A stretch of 64,000 bases of DNA from Gordius sp. MW1 (Eukaryota > Nematomorpha > Gordioida > Gordea > Gordiidae): NCBI GenBank assembly GCA_964036665.1, contig OZ038526.1:10850001-10914000 (forward strand), written 5' to 3'. A program made the position numbers and the translations under genes. The notes under the pieces are model-generated. The model saw only the letters and a program-made list of their open reading frames with translations. It was not told the origin of the DNA and ran no database searches. Shown one piece after another: positions 58,325 to 64,000 of this stretch (its first letter is position 1; each line of letters starts with the position of its first letter).

Positions 58325-59962
58325 ATGTTTTACAACGCAACTTATGCCCCTTTAAATGTTCAAGTTTCCAATTCGGACACGGGTCTTGGCCTAGAATCGG
58401 CTGGGGTTCGAACCTTCCGTCAACGTTTGCATTCCTTCGTACCCGAGAACATCTCCTTGCACTCGAGTCAGATCTCCTTTTACGGCGAAGGGTCGGGGCC
58501 CGGTACCCTGGCGGGCAATTTGGAGTTGTACAAGCGGTACGCCTATGACAAGAAGGGCCAACAAAGATGGTTTTTCCCCTACCTCAAGCATAGCCCTTGC
58601 ATGGCTGCCCTCTACGTTTGCATTTTCCCTCCCTATTATAAAATGGATGGTAGGCCACCACTACTCATTACCATTGCACCCTTCGTAGGCATTTTATAAT
58701 ACGATACGTTAATGCTTTAGTTAAAGTTATGAGGGATGAATTGTCCGCATCCTATAATAATGCACTGGTGGCTTTTATATTGGACTTTAGTGGGATTTTG
58801 GCTTTATCATTAAAATTATAAGGGAATCCTATCCTGGCGCATTAGCGTCGTTAAAGATGGTTTGTTTTAGGTATCTCACAACACTTATTTTATTACTAAT
58901 GCTAAAATTATTACATGAACGCTTAGGCAAAGTTTTTGCCGCAAAGTTGAATGCCATACCTTATTAGTAAACTTACATAATCTCAGTTTTACGAATAAAA
59001 TGATTTTTTCGATATATAATACATACACCAACCAAATATTATCAATAGGCTTTCTGAATTTCGATATTGCTAGAAATCTATGCTCTCTTTTGTTGGGTAA
59101 TGTTCTCACACTTTGGATTCGTTTTTTTGTGTTATTGGTTGCATTTTTTAATTTGACACTCAATAGAATTGAAATTTGTGCTGTGGATGTGCTTGGTTAG
59201 CATAGCTTTCCTCTACAACATGTTCACAATCTTCACACGCACAGCATTTACCCAAATACAAGGCACGGGCCACAACCTGTACTACTGGCTCGCCGCTGAT
59301 TACTTTTCCGATTTCATCTTTCTTATGGACATCTTGGTGCACTTCAAGTGCCGTTACCTGGAAAATGGCTTATACATAGTTACAACAACGCTTTACATTA
59401 TTTATCTCTGTAAATATTGCCCTTTGTGCCATCAGCAGAGTCTTGCAAACTTAAGTTATCAATTGTTTGTTTAACTTTAAATTTTTAATACCACCTTGAT
59501 TTGCCACGAAATTGGATTATTTGTGTTACGTAAGAGTGCACTCGTATTGAGATTTTTTTAAAAATGGGTTTTCTTAAAAAACCTTTGAAAGGCACACACG
59601 TTTACTTATGTTATTAATTATATTGTATATGTTTTTTTGGTTAGACCGATCCGAAAAAGATGAGGCAAAACTATATGCGGAACCCTAAGTTTAGGGTAAA
59701 ATATTTGTAATCTTCACCATCATTTTTTATTTTAAATCTATTTTAGTCTCTTAAAATTATCGAAATATGTCAATTCTATCACGATATTTATAATATGAAA
59801 TATGTTGACTTTTTAATGTTTTGTTTAAAAAACTGCCTAGCAAGTTACTATTATAATTTTTTAAATATCATTTAGGCCGACCTGCTAGCGTTGTTTCCTA
59901 CCGACTTGCTATACCTGAAATTCGGTGTTTGGCCTATATTTCGTATCAACCGCATTTTTAAA
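58325..59962 (+). CDS. Channel exons 1-4: N-terminus, S1 to S4
   Basis: Exon 1 (108 codons plus one base) is polar, then ends with a cysteine-containing stretch before S1. The 17-codon exon 3 ([17 protein letters not shown]) links S3 to [13 protein letters not shown] in exon 4. The exon 2 donor is the weak ATA|GTTACA, accepted because the frame and the family alignment require it. Confidence 0.8.
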
Positions 59963-62900
59963 GTAATCATCTTATTAAAATGTTTCTTCGAGTTGTTAAA
60001 ATGCTTCAATGACCCCGTCGTTTCAGCATGCGCATTTAGTTCTCTTCATGATGCATTGTATGGGCTAGTGTCCTAAAAAGACCTTTTGTTTAGTCGATCT
60101 TTGGTTCAACTGAGACGAACTGCCGACTTGACAAAACAGACCGACATCTTTTGGTCTGCCTTTCAAACTTCGACCAAGCCTAGAGGTCGGTTTGGAAAAA
60201 CAGACCAGGAACCTTGTCGACTAAACGAGCCCCAGGACTTTTAGAACAGCTACTTTTTGCATGAGGCAGTAGTAGCATGAAAACGTGAGAGGCGATTGGG
60301 AAAAGGCAGGCAGGCAATGAGCATTAGTATAACTTATTTAACGGCTATGCGTTTATTTTTAAATGCTATGCAATTTATGGGCTCACGTTCCATTTTTTAT
60401 CTGCCGGAGTATATAGCTATTAGTATAACTTATTTAACGGCTATGCGTTTATTTTTAAATGCTATGCAATTTATGGGCTCACGTTCCATTTTTTATCTGC
60501 CGGAGTATATAGCTATTGCATCTATAAAGCCCTCCTTTATCTCATGCCTACTGATTTTATATGCCCACACTGAACTCATTTGAATGCGCGACATACATAT
60601 ATGTTTTTATTAAAATTATACTCTTCATCAAAGGCGTTTTAATCGCATTTCTAAGACTTTAAATGATTTTTATGCAAATTTTAAGTTTAACAAAAGATAA
60701 GAATTAAGTTTGTAAATAACATTGTCCAATTCAGGGGCATTTATGAACCTCCACCCATTTAATTATATTATAAAATTGATTTATTTGCCAATTAAATTCG
60801 GTTTAAGCTTATAAATAAAATGTTTTTTTTATTTATTGGACAAATTTATATATTTTGCAACCACTTAAAACATCTGAAAAAATTATTTATAAGCGTTAAC
60901 ATATTTTTAAGCCATATAACAAGCTAAATTTCAAAAAAAAATTATTTTTTATCTTCAATAAAGATTATTACATTTGGCTGAAAAGATTTCGACACTTTGT
61001 TAATTAATAGCACAAATTATATATAGGGGAGACCGAGTATCGTTACCTTTATAAATCAAAAAAGCCTAGCAAAAGTTTCAACCGATTTTCATATATTTTT
61101 TCCCCAAAACACGTTATTGTCACAAGGTTGATTGTCGGAAAAATATTATAGCACACATCAAATAGGTTTTTAATAGGACGGTCTCAAAAAGGACAACCTG
61201 TTTAACTTCGAAAAATGACCGGAATCAAGGTGTCCATCAAATGGGGCTAGCGTCCTGGGGCTAGCGTCCTCTCTCATTTAAAGTTTGAAAAAGTATAAAT
61301 AACTTAAGTGCCCGTGCCAAAATTGCTAAAATAATAAAAGCTTATTTTTTTGTAGCTTTTAAAGTTTCATATAATAATTTATAATAAGATAAATGTGAAT
61401 ATCTTCAACTATTTCCTTTAAACTGATTTAATATTTTAAAGTTAAAAGGACGTAAAGAAAGTAGTTTTTCGACTTACACGCTATACTTAATTAATGAATC
61501 CGTGAAAAGAAAATAATAGCCCCGCTCTCAGCCCCATAGTGAGCATTTCACTTTAAGATGTGTTTAAAGATGATAATAACTGTAATATACATATAAATAT
61601 GGAAAAAGTCATTTATTATTATTTTTAAATTATTTAAGAGTTGTAATAGCACGTCATTTTTAAGGAACAAAATTCAAAAACTAAAAAATAGTTGTTTTAG
61701 CCCCGAAAAATCTACTTTTCTGCATACTTTTTTGTCATAAGTTAATTCAAATATCATTAGTGCCTTAATAGAGTACATTTATGATTAAAATTTCAGGGCA
61801 AAATGCTTAAATGATAACCTATATGACTTCGGTGAACATATAGCTCCGGTCTCCCCCACAATTATTAACTTAGAAACAATCACATTCATATTCCTTTTTC
61901 AAGCATGAGCATTTTTACATCTCATCCTCGTTGCCCTTAATTTCATCGAATGCCCACTTTTCTACATTCCTTATTTTCATTAGACAGCATCGGTTGTCCC
62001 ATATTTACATGTATTAGGACATTAGAAATTAGCCTATTGGGATAAAAAGGGTCGAGTTAATGTTTTAGAGATATTATGCTAATTTACCAACCGCTCTATA
62101 GCTCTATCAATTTTTAATTCTTTTTTAAATTTAATCGCACCTTACGAAACGATTTATATTGTGGTTCGATATTTAACTCTTTAACTATTAGGCCCACTCT
62201 CTCACGGAATTGTATGGTATATTTGATGTGACCCTCAAATCAGCCCACGCCTTGCGGATGCTAAAGACCGTGCTCTACCTCCTGTTACTGATAAATCTCA
62301 AGGCTTGCGCCTTTTACACCATGTCCCGCTACGAAGGCTTCGGCATTAACGACTGGGTTTACGATGGGAAAGGCCGAGCGTAAACACTTATTTAATTTAA
62401 ACACACACTCTCTAAGATTTAAAGATCTATGACATATGCATTTGTAGATTTTTTAATAGCTTGGTTTGACTCCACTTCGTGTGATTAAATATAAGCAAAA
62501 TAAATATGCAGGCCATTTTGCATTAATTGTGAACCATTGTTGGGAAAATTTTGCGTCATTTATCACTTTATAAGATTGCCATTTTTTATTTTACAAATGA
62601 AATAATTATACAGTCCTTGTTATCGGTCAACTGTTAATTAACCTATACGATATTCTATAAATTTTGTTTCTATCGTTTAAGTAAACAAGGAGCATACAAT
62701 ATTTAAGTTACAAAGCACTAAGTATTAATTTTCTGAGTTGCCAACCGACCTGTTGCATCACTCTTTGTTTTTTTATTTTAATCAAAATAGGTATACCCGT
62801 TTTGGTGTTACTTCTTTTTTGCGACAAAAAACCTTTTGTGTTTTTATACTCAGGTATTTGAGGTGCTTTTATTTCGGCCTTAAAACGTCGACCGGTATTG

Positions 62901-64000
62901 GGAACAACGAGGGAGCGAACAACAGCCTAGAACGCATATACATGACGATCGTGTGGCTAATCGGCACTTTTTCCTTTGCCCTATTCATCGCCCAGGTTAT
63001 TGATTGTCACCAAACTTTGTGTAGCTGTCCTGTCCCCTGTCCGGTTTGTGTCGTGTTATTGTGTCGCGAGACATCGTGAAATGATAATTGAATATTGTTT
63101 TGATGGTTCCCATGGGCAAATGTAGGTGAGGGCCATATTCGAAGCCAGTCGTAGGAATATATCGGAATTTCGGAAAGTCTTGGATAACACAATGATCTTT
63201 CTCAAAAACTCCAACATTCCCCCTTACCTCGTCGATAAGGTGCGCATGTGGATCGTTTTTACCTGGCAAGCTCAACGGTGTTTAGGTTCGTTTTAGCTGA
63301 ACGTCGCCAAAATTACACATATTACATAGCTTTCTTGATGATCGACTTTTAGAGTTAAATATACTTATACCCTTATAATGATAAGCATTTATATTTGCTA
63401 TAAGCTTTGATAAATTTAGTCTTTTATGTTGAGACTAATTGTGAATGTTGTAAGAAAATTTAAAATTTTCTCATTATGCCTGATTCGATTAGATGAACAA
63501 GAAACGCTGGGATTTCTTTCATACAAAATGCAGACGGACATAGCCATCAACGTGCACTTTGAAACACTGTCGAAGGTCAAGCTTTTTCAAGTATGTCATT
63601 TAAAATGCCTCGATTTGATGTCATTTATTTGTGTGGTATTCTTTTTAGGATTGTGAACGCAATTTGCTACGGGATCTGGTCCTTAAGCTCAAACCTGTGC
63701 TATACCTCCCCGGCGATTACATATGTCACAAGGTAAATCTTTATTATAGTTTTGTAATTATTTTTTAGGGGGAAATTGGGAAAGAAATGTACATCATTAA
63801 TAGTGGGATAGTAGAGGTAACGATTGGACGGGAACCTAACGTCACTATACTAGCAACCTTGAAGGAAGGCTCCGTATTTGGAGAAATTAGGTTAGTGTAC
63901 ATATCTTTTTCTAACAATTTTTTATTACCATCGATTTATTTTTATCTCTCCCATCTATCGTAAACTTATATTTTATGATTAATTTCGTTAAATTACTGAA
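58325..64000 (+). CDS. Cyclic-nucleotide-gated cation channel, beta-type subunit (3' end outside window)
   Basis: The recognised exons are 58325-58649, 59167-59378, 59645-59695, 59876-59962, 62192-62379, 62854-62995, 63126-63285, 63493-63590, 63649-63732 and 63769-63890. All junctions keep frame. They give about 490 residues: an N-terminal region, S1 ([18 protein letters not shown]), S2-S3 ([20 protein letters not shown]), PTDLLY, a short S4 (FRINRIFK), S5 ([13 protein letters not shown]), the WVYDGKG turret, the pore [14 protein letters not shown]6, the C-linker, and the start of the cyclic-nucleotide-binding domain ([20 protein letters not shown] ... [10 protein letters not shown]). The closest pattern is CNGB1/CNGB3; S4 through S5 aligns without gaps. 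Such subunits form sensory cation channels gated by cGMP or cAMP with alpha subunits. The start at 58325 is provisional. Confidence 0.9.
60066..60252. mobile_element. MITE related to the 57411 family, 187 bp
   Basis: The ends TAGTGTCCTAAAAAGACC and (inward) TAGCTGTTCTAAAAGTCC both continue into TTTAGTCGA. It is diverged from the 57411 copy, with no target duplication left. It lies in channel intron 4. Confidence 0.6.
60323..60514 (+). repeat. Perfect 96-bp tandem duplication in channel intron 4
   Basis: Two identical 96-bp units (60323-60418 and 60419-60514) contain TGCTATGCAATTTATGGGCTC, the end motif of the Helentron-like elements. Because 96 is a multiple of three, an open frame runs across both units. 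I regard that frame as incidental. Confidence 0.85.
61026..61857. mobile_element. TAGGGGAGACC-ended element, relative of 30234-31083
   Basis: The ends TAGGGGAGACCGAG and CTCCGGTCTCCCCC are inverted and border ~830 bp of AT-rich non-coding DNA with two adjacent GGGGCTAGCGTCCT copies near 61,245. A flanking TA is not clear on the right. It lies in channel intron 4. Confidence 0.5.
62192..62995 (+). CDS. Channel exons 5-6: S5, pore and S6
   Basis: The join [16 protein letters not shown] restores the conserved channel sequence. The selectivity filter reads TGIGN, with no glutamate at the alpha-subunit position, as expected for a modulatory subunit. Confidence 0.87.
63126..63890 (+). CDS. Channel exons 7-10: C-linker and first half of the cyclic-nucleotide-binding domain
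   Basis: Segments read [60 protein letters not shown] and [10 protein letters not shown] ... GSVFGEIR. The introns are short (58-207 bp), in contrast to the 2.2-kb intron 4. The phosphate-binding half of the domain lies beyond the window. Confidence 0.88.

Noticed and set aside
58391..58591. Minus-strand frame opposite channel exon 1
   Set aside because: It is a shadow of the channel coding exon and shows no domain.
60296..60583. 95-residue frame with a repeated 32-residue segment
   Set aside because: It arises from the perfect 96-bp duplication of a transposon-end motif in an intron. The multiple-of-three length keeps it open by chance.

Overview
The window is AT-rich animal nuclear DNA, most likely from an invertebrate. 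Its genes are split by spliceosomal introns with GT/AG borders, and it is heavily loaded with DNA transposons, Helitron-like elements and decayed LINEs. The sequence alone does not let me name the species.

Layout. 1-8.4 kb is a pile of repeats: a decayed RTE-type LINE, interrupted by a TIR element that itself holds a Helentron-like element, then a 363-bp duplicated repeat. 8.4-34.3 kb, minus strand, is one large gene. I could join 20 exons in frame with no break: 4,740 nt, 1,579 residues. It encodes a single-pass receptor with a signal peptide, three EGF modules, two LDLR-type YWTD propellers, five sushi domains plus a sixth sushi-like segment, a cysteine-rich GCC2/GCC3-like module, a membrane helix and a short tail ending FDNPLAVA. 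Its introns are full of transposons. 34.3-43.8 kb is intergenic, with hAT and Helentron-like elements. 43,825-44,406 is an intact, intronless Rap2 GTPase. 44.4-56.1 kb is again repeats, with one FLYWCH zinc-finger reading frame. 56.1-56.8 kb is a small three-exon gene for a 100-residue protein I do not recognise. 58.3-64 kb holds the first ten recognised exons of a cyclic-nucleotide-gated channel of the beta-subunit type, which runs off the right edge.

Mobile DNA. Several families can be delimited precisely by target-site duplications: a short MITE family with CATGGGCGTAGCCAGG ends (six copies, five with perfect 8-bp duplications), hAT elements with TAGAGCCCTGCA ends including a larger copy with a transposase remnant, a hAT element with GAACGCGTTC palindromes, and a TAGTGTTGTAAAAAC MITE. 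Four large elements (4.3, 16.9, 39.8 and 49.0 kb) share subterminal inverted repeats, a GTCC microsatellite, a terminal hairpin, a purine tract and internal tandem arrays. Three of them also hold a tRNA-like module. They fit the Helentron/HINE (DINE-1, mini-me, pearl) plan, and two of them are near-identical and inverted.

The protein-coding genes show no obvious functional linkage to each other. The most unusual items are the receptor architecture and the modular Helentron-like family.
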